Part shown: positions 51,016 through 60,590 of the stretch, in pieces
How the letters are laid out: each line of letters begins with the position of its first letter
Position numbering within the stretch: the stretch's first letter is position 1
Assembly: GCF_003390925.1 (NCBI RefSeq)
Contig: NZ_QUBS01000018.1
Coordinates: forward strand, 1 to 64,000
Length of the DNA: 64,000 nt
Reading direction: 5' to 3'
Origin: Trinickia diaoshuihuensis
GTDB taxonomy: Bacteria > Pseudomonadota > Gammaproteobacteria > Burkholderiales > Burkholderiaceae
Position numbers and translations under genes: made by a program
Notes under the pieces: model-generated
Told to the model about the DNA's origin: nothing
Database searches by the model: none
Seen by the model: the letters and a program-made list of their open reading frames with translations, nothing else

Positions 51016-51162
51016 CTAAGCCAGAGCATCGTTCGGAAAGCACCGTCCCCACGCGGTCCTAGCCTACTTAGCCATCGAACGCCGCAAGCGGACCGAACCC
51101 GCCAAGCGATGGCGGCCATAAAGCATCGCCACCGCCCTTCCCGGATACGGCTTAACTGTCAA

Positions 51163-52053
51163 TCACTCCACGAGCCCATCCGCCCCAGGTTCGCTTTCCC
51201 CTAACTCGGCCCCCGTCTCCGGATCATGCGTCCGATCGGACTTGAGCCGCGCCTTCATCTCGTCGAGCGTCATGCGCTCCTTCTCGCTCAACTGAACGGC
51301 TGCCGAACCATCGCCGCCGTCCACCGGAATCGGCGGATCTTCCACGAGCTCCAATCCACGCCCCTCATTCCACGGTCCGCGCTCAGGCGGCGCACCGACC
51401 GACATCTTGAAGTACGCATCCGCATACTCGGGCACCGGTGCCAATTTGCCCGGCGGGAAGTTGGCCGTAATCGAATACAAAGCCTTCTCGAACGACTTCT
51501 GATGCGAAACCTCGCGCGTCATCAAAAAGCCCAACGCGTCGCGCACGCCCGGATCATCGGAAACATTGATCAGGCGCTCGTAAATAATCTTCGCACGCGC
51601 CTCGGCGGCGATATTCGAACGCAAATCGGCGGTCGGCTCGCCGATCGTGTCGATATAGGCCGCGGTCCACGGCACGCCGGCCGAATTCGTCAGCGGGCTC
51701 CCCGCGCCGTATAGCACCTGCGTCACATGACTGTCGTTGCCTGCGCCGTTCAGCTTCCGGTAAAGCTCGGCCTGCGCATCCACGGCCTCCGCAAGCTCGC
51801 CCTTCGCGCCGCGATTGAGCATCGCCACGATCGAGCCGATGATCTCCAAATGGCTCAATTCCTCGGTTGCAATGTCGAAGAGCATATCCTTGCGCCCCGG
51901 ATCCTCTTCGGTAATGGCTTGCGTAAAGTAGCGCATTGCCGCAGCCAACTCCCCTTGCGGTCCGCCGAATTGCTCCAGCAGTAAATTCGCCAGCCCAGGG
52001 TCGGTCCTACCGACTCGAACCGTGTACTGCAACCGTTTGTTGTGCACGAACAT
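51163..52053 (-). CDS. manganese catalase
   Basis: A 296-residue non-haem catalase that decomposes hydrogen peroxide with a dimanganese centre in a ferritin-like bundle. The ligands align with the Lactobacillus plantarum enzyme as E35 (GPQGELAAAMRY), E65 and H68 (TEELSHLEIIG), E151 (AAEARAKIIYERL) and H184 (TREVSHQKSFE). The last 70 residues are acidic and Pro/Gly-rich (PPIPVDGGDGSAA), a tail of unknown role. The ATG at 52053 follows AAGGGGG. It is divergent from a YqjI-like PadR regulator with a tandem palindrome between them, which suggests metal-dependent control. Confidence 0.93.
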   Translation of the reverse strand: MFVHNKRLQYTVRVGRTDPGLANLLLEQFGGPQGELAAAMRYFTQAITEEDPGRKDMLFDIATEELSHLEIIGSIVAMLNRGAKGELAEAVDAQAELYRKLNGAGNDSHVTQVLYGAGSPLTNSAGVPWTAAYIDTIGEPTADLRSNIAAEARAKIIYERLINVSDDPGVRDALGFLMTREVSHQKSFEKALYSITANFPPGKLAPVPEYADAYFKMSVGAPPERGPWNEGRGLELVEDPPIPVDGGDGSAAVQLSEKERMTLDEMKARLKSDRTHDPETGAELGESEPGADGLVE

Positions 52054-52168
52054 GGGACCCCCTTTGTGATCGTGGTTGAACGATATGCCGCTCGCTTTCG
52101 TCCGCAACGACCATTCCCGCCACTCCATCCAGCCGCCACGCGGACTGCATTCGATCGCCTTGACTTTC

Positions 52169-52194
52169 TATCTTTAGATATATATCTTTAGATA
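52169..52194. promoter_or_regulatory. tandem palindromic operator (PadR-type)
   Basis: Two exact copies of TATCTTTAGATA (52169-52180 and 52183-52194) are separated by TA. Each is a near-perfect palindrome (TATCT, TT, AGATA). The site lies 28 bp before the padR ATG and 115 bp before the Mn catalase ATG. An AT-rich tandem dyad like this in a GC-rich genome is a good candidate for autoregulation by the adjacent PadR protein. Confidence 0.75.
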
Positions 52195-52222
52195 CACATT
52201 CACCGACACGGGGGACCCTCCC

Positions 52223-53092
52223 ATGCGACATCGCTTTCACGACTTCGAGCGTGCCTTCGAGCCGCTCGCCCATCACAGCCGACGCGACCGGACCGATGGC
52301 CATTCGCATTCCGCCGAATCCGGCCCTGACTTCGGTCATTGGTATGGCCGCCGCAGCGAGAGGCCGGAGCACCATCATGGTCGCTCGGACCACGGCCACG
52401 AACGGAGCCACGCTCGTCATGGGCGCCACGGCGAGCGTTCGTTCATGCACGAGCTATGGCACGCGATCGGGCGGCATCGCCATGGCCACGGCGGCGGCGG
52501 TGGATTTTGGGGTGGCCGCGGCGAGCGCGGCTTCGGCGACGACGACAGTTTCACGCGCGGCCGCAAATTCAGCGGCGAGGACCTGCAGTTGATGCTGCTG
52601 GCGTTGATCGCCGAGACGCCGCGCCACGGCTATGAACTCATCAAGGCGCTGGAAACGCGTTCGAACGGTTTCTATACGCCCAGTCCCGGAATGGTCTACC
52701 CTGCGCTGACGTATCTCGAGGAACTGGGATTCGTCACGGTTCAGCAGGAAGGCAACCGCAAGCGCTACGAGATCGCGGATGCCGGGCGCGCTCACTTGGC
52801 GGCGAATCAAGATCAGGTCGATATGCTGCTCGCCAAGCTCAGCTTCGTCGCGCACAAGATGGAATCGATGCGGCGCGCCTACGCAGCCGAAGACGATGAC
52901 GACGGCGGCCGCGACGCGCGTTGGCACCCGAAGCTGCGCCAAGCGAAGTACGCGCTGAAACTCGCGTTGCTTCGGCGCCTGGACGCCGACGAGGCTGAAC
53001 AACTGCGCGTCGCGGAGATCTTGCTGCGCGCCGCGGCGCAAATCGAAGGTCAGCCGGCCGCCGGTCCGGCCCCCGAAGGCAGCAACCTGTAA
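52223..53092 (+). CDS. PadR-family regulator with His-rich N-terminus (YqjI-like)
   Basis: A 289-residue PadR regulator. Residues 1-89 hold about 20 histidines (for example HHHGRSDHGHERSHARHGRH). The winged-helix PadR domain starts near residue 115 with LMLLALIAETPRHGYELIKA and continues FYTPSPGMVYPALTYLEELG, then GNRKRYEIADAGRAHL. This layout matches E. coli YqjI, a nickel-responsive PadR repressor whose His-rich N-terminus binds metal. The C-terminal half has a coiled-coil-like region (LLAKLSFVAHKMESMRR). It is likely to bind the tandem palindrome upstream. The actual metal is unknown; a manganese or iron link is possible from the Mn catalase next door. Confidence 0.86.
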   Translation: MRHRFHDFERAFEPLAHHSRRDRTDGHSHSAESGPDFGHWYGRRSERPEHHHGRSDHGHERSHARHGRHGERSFMHELWHAIGRHRHGHGGGGGFWGGRGERGFGDDDSFTRGRKFSGEDLQLMLLALIAETPRHGYELIKALETRSNGFYTPSPGMVYPALTYLEELGFVTVQQEGNRKRYEIADAGRAHLAANQDQVDMLLAKLSFVAHKMESMRRAYAAEDDDDGGRDARWHPKLRQAKYALKLALLRRLDADEAEQLRVAEILLRAAAQIEGQPAAGPAPEGSNL

Positions 53093-53185
53093 CGCGGGGC
53101 CTCGCTCGCGCGTCTAGATGAGGTGACGACGGCTAATCTCAGTCGCCGTCCCGCCACCGGCACCTCGACAAGGATTTCAATAACA

Positions 53186-54457
53186 ATGTATGCCCTGCCT
53201 CAAAAGCGCGAGCGAAGTCTCATCTGGCTCCTCGCGCTCGTTCAATTCACGCTCATCATGGACTTCATGGTGATGATGCCGCTCGGCCCGCAAATCATGC
53301 CGGCCTTCGACATCTCGCCGTCGAGGTTCGCGGCGGCCGTCTCGGCATACTCGTGGTGCTCGGGACTCTCCGCGTTGCTCGCCGCCACTTATATCGATCG
53401 CTTCGATCGGCGCAAGCTGCTCCTTGCCGCGTACTTGCTGTTCGCGGTGTCGAACGTCGGTTGCGCGTGCGCGACGAGCTATCCGCTGCTGCTCGCGAGT
53501 CGCGCATTCGCCGGCCTCACGGGCGGCGTCCTTGGCGCGGGTGTGATGGCCATCGTGGCCGATATCGTCCCGTTCGAGCGGCGCGGCAGCGCCACCGGCA
53601 TCATCATGACCGGGTTTTCGATGGCGGCGATCGCGGGCGTCCCGGCCGGCGTCATGCTGGGCGCATACTTTCATTGGTCGGCGCCGTTCTGGCTGCTCGG
53701 CGTCCTCACGGTCACGATCGCGATCGTCACTTCGCGCATCCTGCCCTCGCTCGACGAGCACCTGAAAAACGCACAGCCAACGCTCGCCCAAACGCTCCCC
53801 GCACTCACGCGGTTGCTAACCGACGCGCGCCATCTGAGGGCCTTCGCACTGACGTTTGTCGTCATGCTTGGCCACATGCTCGTGATTCCGTTCATCTCGC
53901 CGATGCTCGTCGCGAACCACGGTATAGCCCCCAGCCGTATCTCGTGGCTTTACATGGCGGGCGGCGCGGCAACGTTCTTCACCTCGCGCGCGATCGGCCG
54001 GCTCGCCGATCGGATCGGACATCGCGCTGTGTTTAGGATCTTCGGCGTGCTGGCACTACCGCTCGTCCTCGCCATGACGCATCTTCCCGATCTGCCATTC
54101 TCGATCATGGTGCCGGGGTTCGCGTTGTTTATGATCATCTCGTCGGGACGCATCGTGCCGATGCAGGCGATTTTGACGATGGTGCCCGACGCACAGCACC
54201 GCGGCGCGTTCCTCAGCGCGAACGGCGCCGTGCAATCGCTCGGCACCGGCTGCGGCGCGTGGCTCGGTGGAGTCATGCTCTCGACCGATACGGCCGGGCA
54301 CCTGGTCGGTTATGGGATCAACGGGTGGGTGTCGGTCGTACTCGCGGCGCTTGCACTCGTCTGGGTAGGATACATACGAGGCGGCTCCACGCCCAGCGCT
54401 CCCGCGGCTGGACCCAAGGCACCTTCCCCAGTACCGGAGTTGGCCGGGGAAGTCTAA
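53186..54457 (+). CDS. MFS transporter (drug:H+ antiporter type)
   Basis: A 423-residue, 12-helix MFS protein. N-terminal landmarks are LVQFTLIMDFMVMMPLGPQ (residues about 17-35), the motif A-like YIDRFDRRKLLLAAY and SRAFAGLTGGVLGAGVMAIV near residue 115. The last 30 residues are a Pro/Ala-rich tail. The start at 53186 gives MYALPQKRERSLIWL and follows AAGGA at 11 bases. It lies 93 bp downstream of the PadR gene on the same strand and may be co-regulated. The substrate is unknown; a sugar or drug efflux role is typical of this family. It is convergent with uvrA. Confidence 0.88.
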   Translation: MYALPQKRERSLIWLLALVQFTLIMDFMVMMPLGPQIMPAFDISPSRFAAAVSAYSWCSGLSALLAATYIDRFDRRKLLLAAYLLFAVSNVGCACATSYPLLLASRAFAGLTGGVLGAGVMAIVADIVPFERRGSATGIIMTGFSMAAIAGVPAGVMLGAYFHWSAPFWLLGVLTVTIAIVTSRILPSLDEHLKNAQPTLAQTLPALTRLLTDARHLRAFALTFVVMLGHMLVIPFISPMLVANHGIAPSRISWLYMAGGAATFFTSRAIGRLADRIGHRAVFRIFGVLALPLVLAMTHLPDLPFSIMVPGFALFMIISSGRIVPMQAILTMVPDAQHRGAFLSANGAVQSLGTGCGAWLGGVMLSTDTAGHLVGYGINGWVSVVLAALALVWVGYIRGGSTPSAPAAGPKAPSPVPELAGEV

Positions 54458-54508
54458 CGCTCGGCATCGAACAAGCGGGGCCCGCCGCGAGACGGACCCC
54501 GCCCATAT

Positions 54509-57500
54509 TCAAGCGCTGCGCCGCCCCTCGCCGGACGGCTCTTTGCCCCGCTCTTTAGCACCACGCGCCAACACGGGCGCGAGCGCTTGCCCCGTATGGC
54601 TATCTCGCACGCGCGACAGCGTTTCGGGATCGGCGGCGGCGACGATCGTCCCGCCGCCCGCTCCACCCTCGGGTCCGAGGTCGATGATCCAATCGGCCTC
54701 GGCGATCACATCGAGGTCGTGTTCGATCACGATGACGCTATGTCCCGCATCGACGAGCCGGTGCATGACACGGATCAGGCGCGCGACGTCGGCCATATGC
54801 AGGCCCACGGTGGGTTCGTCGAGCACGTAGAACGTATGCGGCGCCTTTTGCCCGCGGCGCGTGACGTCGTCTCTCACCTTCGCGAGTTCCGTCACGAGCT
54901 TGATCCGCTGCGCCTCGCCGCCCGATAACGTCGGCGAGGGCTGCCCCAGCGTCAAGTAGCCCAAACCCACGTCTTTCATCAACTGCAGCGGATGGGCGAT
55001 GCTCGGCATCGACGCGAAGAACTCCACCGCTTCGTCGATCTCCATCGTCAACACGTCGCCGATGTTCTTGCCGCGCCAGGTTACCGCGAGGGTCTCGGGG
55101 TTGAAGCGCTGTCCATGACAGACGTCGCACGGTACTTTGACGTCGGGCAAGAAGCTCATGCCGATCGTGCGCACGCCTTGTCCCTCGCATGCCGGGCACC
55201 GTCCCTCGCCGGTATTGAACGAGAAGCGCGAAGCGGCATAGCCGCGCGCTCTCGCCTCGAGCGTATCGGCAAACAGTTTGCGGATCGTGTCCCAGACGCC
55301 GATGTAGGTCGCCGGGCACGAGCGCGGCGTTTTGCCGATCGGCGTCTGATCGACTTCGAGCACGCGGTCTATCGCTTCGAATCCCGTGACCGAGGCGCAT
55401 CCCTGCCAATTGTGCGTCACGTTCAAGGGCGCGCGCGTCGCGCTCGCGTTTGCGTAGCGGCTAGGCTGGGTACGCGGCTTCGCCGCGGCGCGTTCGCCTT
55501 CTTGCGCCGCCTTGCGGGCGCGGCGCGTGGCCGGCGATGACAGCACGGAACGGCCGACGGCATCGAGCAGGTTCGTCATCAGCACATCGCGCGCGAGCGT
55601 CGATTTACCCGAACCCGAGACGCCGGTCACGGCGACCAACCGCGCCAGCGGGATGCGCGCGGTCACGTCGCGCAAGTTGTGCAGCGATGCCCCGTGCACG
55701 GTCAGCCATTGGTCGGGCACGGCCGCCTTCGCCGCATCGCGCACTTCGCGGCGCGGCTGCAGCGGATGCACGATCGGCCGAGCGAGAAATTGGCCGGTCA
55801 GCGAATCGGCGTGCTCGGCCAAGTCTTTCACGCTGCCTTCGGCCACGAGCCGGCCGCCGCGCTTGCCGGCGCCCGGTCCGATGTCGATGATGTGGTCGGC
55901 TCGCCGGATCGTGTCTTCGTCGTGCTCGACGACCACGAGCGTATTGCCCTTCTCGCCGAGCTGATGCAGCGCATCGAGCAAGATGCGGTTGTCGCGCGGG
56001 TGCAAGCCGATCGTCGGTTCGTCGAGGACATAGCACACCCCTTGCAAGTTGCTGCCGAGTTGCGCCGCGAGCCGGATGCGTTGCGCTTCGCCACCCGACA
56101 AGCTAGGCGCCGCACGGTCGAGGCTCAAGTAGCCCAGCCCCACTTCTTCGAGGAAGCGCAAGCGGCTCGCGATTTCACTGACGACGTCACGCGCGATCTG
56201 CGCATCGCGCCCGGACAGCGCGATCGCATCGATCCACGCACGCGTGTCCGACACGGTCCAGCGTCCCACGTCCACGATCGAGCGGCCATCGAAGCGCACC
56301 GCGCGTGCCGTTTCATTCAACCGCGTGCCGCCGCAATCGGGACAAGGCGTATCGACCACGCCTTCGATTTCCTGCTCCTCCGAAGGCAGCGTCTGCTCGC
56401 GGCCACGGCCGTCGTCGGCGCCAAGTACCGTGTCGTCGTATGCAGCGCGCTGTTCGCGCGTAAGTGCAAGGCCCGTCCCCACGCAGCTCATGCACCAGCC
56501 GTGCTTGCTGTTGTAGGAGAACATGCGCGGATCGAGTTCGGGATAGCTGGTCGCGCACACGGGGCACGCGCGCTTGACCGACAGCACTTCCATTTCGCCG
56601 ATGCCGACGGTCGAGCGCTTCCCGGCCAGCGCGTCGGCCAAGCCGTCGAGCGGCGCGAGCAAGTGCACGACGCCCTTGCCCACCTCGAGCGCCGCATCGA
56701 GCGCGCGGCGCAACTCGGCTTCGTTGTCGGCCGAGATCACGAGATCGGCAACGGGCAACTCGATCGTATGCTCGCGGAAGCGTTCGAGCTTCGGCCACGG
56801 ATCGACGGGCAAGAACTCGCCGTCGACGCGCAGATGCGTATGGCCGCGCGCCTTCGCCCACTTCGCCAGATCGGTGTAGATACCCTTGCGGTTGACGACG
56901 AGCGGCGCGAAAAAACCCACGTGTTCGCCCGCGTAGTCACGCAGCAATTGCGCGGCGATCGATTCGGCGCTTTGCGGCTTCACGGGCGTACCGTCGTGCA
57001 CGCAATGCTGAATGCCGAGCTTCACGTAGAGCAAGCGCAAGAAATGCCAGACTTCGGACGTCGTCGCAACGGTACTCTTACGGCCCCCGCGCGACAAACG
57101 CTGCTCGATCGCAACGGTCGGCGGGATGCCGTAGACCGCGTCGACCTCGGGCCGTCCCGCGGGCTGAACGATCGAGCGCGCATAGGCATTGAGCGATTCG
57201 AGGTAGCGGCGCTGGCCCTCGTGGAACAAGATATCGAACGCGAGCGTCGATTTGCCCGAGCCCGACACGCCCGTCACGACGTTGAACTTGCCATGCGGGA
57301 TATCGACGTTCAGGCTCTTCAAGTTGTGCTCGCGCGCATTGACGATACGCACCACATCGTCGCCCTCGACCGCCCGGCGCGCACGCGCGGCCGCCAGCGC
57401 CGATTGCAACGGCACACCGGCCGCGAAGGCCTCGGCATCGCCCTCGACCAACGTCTCGTCGTATTGCTTCAACGCATGGCCGGTATGCGAGGCCTCGCAC

Positions 57501-60397
57501 GCCTTGATATCGTCCGGCGTGCCGACGGCAACGATGAGGCCACCCTCGTCGCCGCCCTCCGGGCCTAGATCGATGATCCAATCGGCCGCGCGTATCACAT
57601 CGAGGTTGTGCTCGATGACGATCAGCGAATGTCCCCGCGCGAGCAACTTGCCGAAGGCCCGCATGAGCTTGGCGATATCGTCGAAATGCAGGCCCGTGGT
57701 GGGCTCGTCGAACATAAACAAGCGCCCGCCCGGCGTGGATTCCGCACCGATCTTGCCGCTCGTCTCGGCGAGAAAGCCCGCCAGTTTGAGCCGCTGCGCC
57801 TCGCCGCCCGATAGCGTCGGCACGGGCTGGCCGAGCTTCACGTATTCGAGCCCGACATCGACGATCGGGGTAAGCACGCGCACGACCTCGGCATCGGCCG
57901 AAAACAGATTCACGGCTTCGGTTACGGTCAGCTCGAGCACGTCGGCAACGGAGAGCGCGCGTCCGCCGCGTTCGATCGTCACCTCGAGGACTTCGGCGCG
58001 GTATCGGCGGCCGTCGCAATCGGGACAGCGCAAATAGACGTCCGAGAGGAACTGCATCTCGACGTGTTCGAAGCCCGAGCCGCCGCAGGTGGGGCAACGC
58101 CCGTCGCCCGAGTTGAAGCTGAACGTGCCCGCCGCATAGCCGCGCTGCAACGCGAGCGGCGCTTTCGCGAACAGCTTGCGAATTTCGTCGAAGGCGCCGA
58201 CGTAGCTGGCGGGGTTCGAGCGCGCGGTCTTTCCGATCGGCGATTGGTCGACGAAGACGGCGTCCGCGATCAAGTGCGCGCCGGCCAAGCCGCGATGCGC
58301 GCCGGGCGCCTCGGTCGCGCGGCCGAGATGGCGGGCCAGTGCCGGATACAACACATCTTGCACGAGCGTGGACTTGCCCGAGCCCGACACACCGGTGACG
58401 CATACGAGCCGTCCGAGCGGGATCTCCGCCGTCACGTCGCGCAGATTGTGCTCCGTCGCACCTTCGAGCACGAGCCGAGGCGTATCGGTATCGACGGGTC
58501 TGCGCGCCCATTGCGCCGCATCGCCCACGCGCTTGCGCGCACCGAGGTATTCGCCCGTCAATGTCGGAGCGGACCGAATATCGGCCGGCGTGCCGTCGAA
58601 TACGATCGAGCCGCCGCGCTCGCCGGGGCCTGGGCCCATGTCGATGAGGCGATCGGCCGCGAGCATCACCGACGGATCGTGCTCGACGACGACGAGCGTA
58701 TTACCCGCATCGCGCAGCCGCCGCATGGCTTCGACGATCCGGTCGAGATCGCGCGGATGCAAGCCGATGCTCGGCTCGTCGAGCACGAAGAGGGTCTTCG
58801 TGAGGGAGGTGCCGAGCGCCGTGGTCAGATTGATCCGCTGGACTTCGCCTCCGGACAGTGTCCGGCTTTGCCGATCGAGCGTCAGATAGCCGAGGCCGAC
58901 GTCGCATAGGTAACGCAATCGCGTGCGCACTTCGGCGACGAGCAGTTTCAAGGCGTCGTCGAGCAATGCGCTCGGCAGCGTCAGTTCGTCGAAGAAGCGG
59001 CGAATCCGGCCGATCGGCAGCAACATCAAGTCGTGCACGGTCAAGCCCGGCAGCGCTTCGAGTTGCGCGCGCGTAAAGCCCACGCCATGCGGCATGAAAC
59101 GCGCCGCCGGATCGAGCACGACGTCGGCGTTTTGCTTCGTGCCGAGGCGCCAGAGCAACGATTCGGTCTTGAGCCGCGCACCGCCGCACGTTTCGCACGG
59201 CGTGTAGCTGCGATACTTGGACAAGAGCACGCGGATGTGCATCTTGTACGCTTTCGATTCGAGGTAGTTGAAAAAGCGCCGCACGCCGTACCACTCGCGC
59301 TGCCATTCGCCGTTCCAAGCCGGCGAACCGTCGATGACCCACTCGCGCTCGGCGTCGGTCAACTCCGACCAAGGGGTCGTCGTGCGAATACGCGCACGCG
59401 CCGCATAGCGCATGAGATCGTCCTGACACTCTTTCCAAGCCGGCGTTTGCATCGGCTTGATCGCCCCGCCCGCCAGCGTCTTGCGCACATCGGGAATCAC
59501 GAGCCCAAGGTCGACGCCGATCACGCGGCCGAAACCGCGGCACACGTCGCACGCGCCATAGGCCGAGTTGAACGAGAACAAGCCGGGCTGCGGATCCGCA
59601 TAGCGCAGATCGCTCTCCGGGCAATGCAAGCCCGTGGAGAAGCGCCAAATGCGCGGGGCTTGCTCGACGTCATCGGCAGTAGCGTCGCCATCGGGCAGCA
59701 CGTAGACATTCACGCGGCCCGCGCCTCTCTTGAGCGAAGCCTCGATCGCTTCGACCGCGCGCGCCTTGTCGGTCTTGCTCAGGCGGAAACGGTCGGCCAC
59801 GACGTCGAGCACCTTGCGCGTCCCGGCCGCCGTGCTCGCCTCGCGCTCGGCTTGAATGCGCGTATAACCGCTCGCCGACAGCCACTGCGTCACCTCCTCG
59901 GCGCTCGTTTGCTCCGGCAATTCGACGGGGAACGTCACGACGAGCCGCTCGTCGCGCTCGGCCGTGCGGGCGAGCAATTCGGCATAGATCGTTTCGGGCG
60001 TGTCGTGCCGCACGGGCACGGCCGTCGCCTTGTCGAATAGCTGAGCGGCGCGCGCATAGAGCAATTTCAGGTGATCGTTGAGCTCCGTCATCGTGCCGAC
60101 CGTCGAGCGCGAGCTGCGTACGGGGTTCGTTTGATCGATGGCGATCGCCGGCGGCACGCCATCGACGCGATCCACCTGCGGACGATCCATCCGATCGAGA
60201 AACTGCCGCGCATAAGCACTAAACGTTTCGACGTACCGGCGCTGCCCCTCGGCATAAAGCGTGTCGAAGACGAGGCTCGATTTACCCGAACCCGACGGCC
60301 CCGTAACGACGGCCATCTCCCCCGTACGCAGGTCGAGATCGATATTTTTGAGATTGTGTTGACGAGCTCCGCGAATGCGGATGACGCCGGATGTCAT
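54509..60397 (-). CDS. uvrA: double-length UvrA excinuclease subunit (tandem fusion)
   Basis: A 1962-residue protein formed by two complete UvrA units joined head to tail, where ordinary UvrA has about 950. Four Walker A motifs occur near residues 37 (GPSGSGKSSLVFDTL), 671 (GVSGSGKSTLVQDVL), 1044 (GVSGSGKSTLAFDIL) and 1594 (GVSGSGKSTLARDVL). Four LSGGE signatures and Walker B motifs (for example FVLDEPSIGLHPRD, FMFDEPTTGLHFDD) match them. Zinc-finger pairs include CPTCGGSGFEH with CPDCDG, and CPACEGQGVRT with CDVCHG. UvrA acts as a dimer, so one chain may form an intramolecular dimer for damage recognition. Paralogues of this size are known in Burkholderiales. The start follows AAAGGA. No uvrB or uvrC is adjacent. 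Confidence 0.94.
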   Translation of the reverse strand: MTSGVIRIRGARQHNLKNIDLDLRTGEMAVVTGPSGSGKSSLVFDTLYAEGQRRYVETFSAYARQFLDRMDRPQVDRVDGVPPAIAIDQTNPVRSSRSTVGTMTELNDHLKLLYARAAQLFDKATAVPVRHDTPETIYAELLARTAERDERLVVTFPVELPEQTSAEEVTQWLSASGYTRIQAEREASTAAGTRKVLDVVADRFRLSKTDKARAVEAIEASLKRGAGRVNVYVLPDGDATADDVEQAPRIWRFSTGLHCPESDLRYADPQPGLFSFNSAYGACDVCRGFGRVIGVDLGLVIPDVRKTLAGGAIKPMQTPAWKECQDDLMRYAARARIRTTTPWSELTDAEREWVIDGSPAWNGEWQREWYGVRRFFNYLESKAYKMHIRVLLSKYRSYTPCETCGGARLKTESLLWRLGTKQNADVVLDPAARFMPHGVGFTRAQLEALPGLTVHDLMLLPIGRIRRFFDELTLPSALLDDALKLLVAEVRTRLRYLCDVGLGYLTLDRQSRTLSGGEVQRINLTTALGTSLTKTLFVLDEPSIGLHPRDLDRIVEAMRRLRDAGNTLVVVEHDPSVMLAADRLIDMGPGPGERGGSIVFDGTPADIRSAPTLTGEYLGARKRVGDAAQWARRPVDTDTPRLVLEGATEHNLRDVTAEIPLGRLVCVTGVSGSGKSTLVQDVLYPALARHLGRATEAPGAHRGLAGAHLIADAVFVDQSPIGKTARSNPASYVGAFDEIRKLFAKAPLALQRGYAAGTFSFNSGDGRCPTCGGSGFEHVEMQFLSDVYLRCPDCDGRRYRAEVLEVTIERGGRALSVADVLELTVTEAVNLFSADAEVVRVLTPIVDVGLEYVKLGQPVPTLSGGEAQRLKLAGFLAETSGKIGAESTPGGRLFMFDEPTTGLHFDDIAKLMRAFGKLLARGHSLIVIEHNLDVIRAADWIIDLGPEGGDEGGLIVAVGTPDDIKACEASHTGHALKQYDETLVEGDAEAFAAGVPLQSALAAARARRAVEGDDVVRIVNAREHNLKSLNVDIPHGKFNVVTGVSGSGKSTLAFDILFHEGQRRYLESLNAYARSIVQPAGRPEVDAVYGIPPTVAIEQRLSRGGRKSTVATTSEVWHFLRLLYVKLGIQHCVHDGTPVKPQSAESIAAQLLRDYAGEHVGFFAPLVVNRKGIYTDLAKWAKARGHTHLRVDGEFLPVDPWPKLERFREHTIELPVADLVISADNEAELRRALDAALEVGKGVVHLLAPLDGLADALAGKRSTVGIGEMEVLSVKRACPVCATSYPELDPRMFSYNSKHGWCMSCVGTGLALTREQRAAYDDTVLGADDGRGREQTLPSEEQEIEGVVDTPCPDCGGTRLNETARAVRFDGRSIVDVGRWTVSDTRAWIDAIALSGRDAQIARDVVSEIASRLRFLEEVGLGYLSLDRAAPSLSGGEAQRIRLAAQLGSNLQGVCYVLDEPTIGLHPRDNRILLDALHQLGEKGNTLVVVEHDEDTIRRADHIIDIGPGAGKRGGRLVAEGSVKDLAEHADSLTGQFLARPIVHPLQPRREVRDAAKAAVPDQWLTVHGASLHNLRDVTARIPLARLVAVTGVSGSGKSTLARDVLMTNLLDAVGRSVLSSPATRRARKAAQEGERAAAKPRTQPSRYANASATRAPLNVTHNWQGCASVTGFEAIDRVLEVDQTPIGKTPRSCPATYIGVWDTIRKLFADTLEARARGYAASRFSFNTGEGRCPACEGQGVRTIGMSFLPDVKVPCDVCHGQRFNPETLAVTWRGKNIGDVLTMEIDEAVEFFASMPSIAHPLQLMKDVGLGYLTLGQPSPTLSGGEAQRIKLVTELAKVRDDVTRRGQKAPHTFYVLDEPTVGLHMADVARLIRVMHRLVDAGHSVIVIEHDLDVIAEADWIIDLGPEGGAGGGTIVAAADPETLSRVRDSHTGQALAPVLARGAKERGKEPSGEGRRSA

Positions 60398-60590
60398 GGG
60401 ACGTGTCCTTTCTACGCGCTATACCGAACGATGCGTACCGTCATTCGAGATAAGACAGCACGCCAGGGGTGCAATGATAGTCCTGCGCGGCCAAGTTGGC
60501 CGGCGACAAACGCGACGCCTCGCGCTTTGTTCGACGAAGAGGCCGCCGACGAACCGCGAACCGAGGATTGGTCGAAATGAAACCGATAAA

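Noticed and set aside
49381-51162. Prophage or larger genomic island at tRNA-Val
   Set aside because: No integrase, phage structural or replication gene is present; only a 0.9-kb repeat-bounded segment with vapBC and a nearby antitoxin can be supported.
55679-57568. Plus-strand open frame of 629 codons opposite uvrA
   Set aside because: It is a shadow of the uvrA coding strand and has no recognisable domain.
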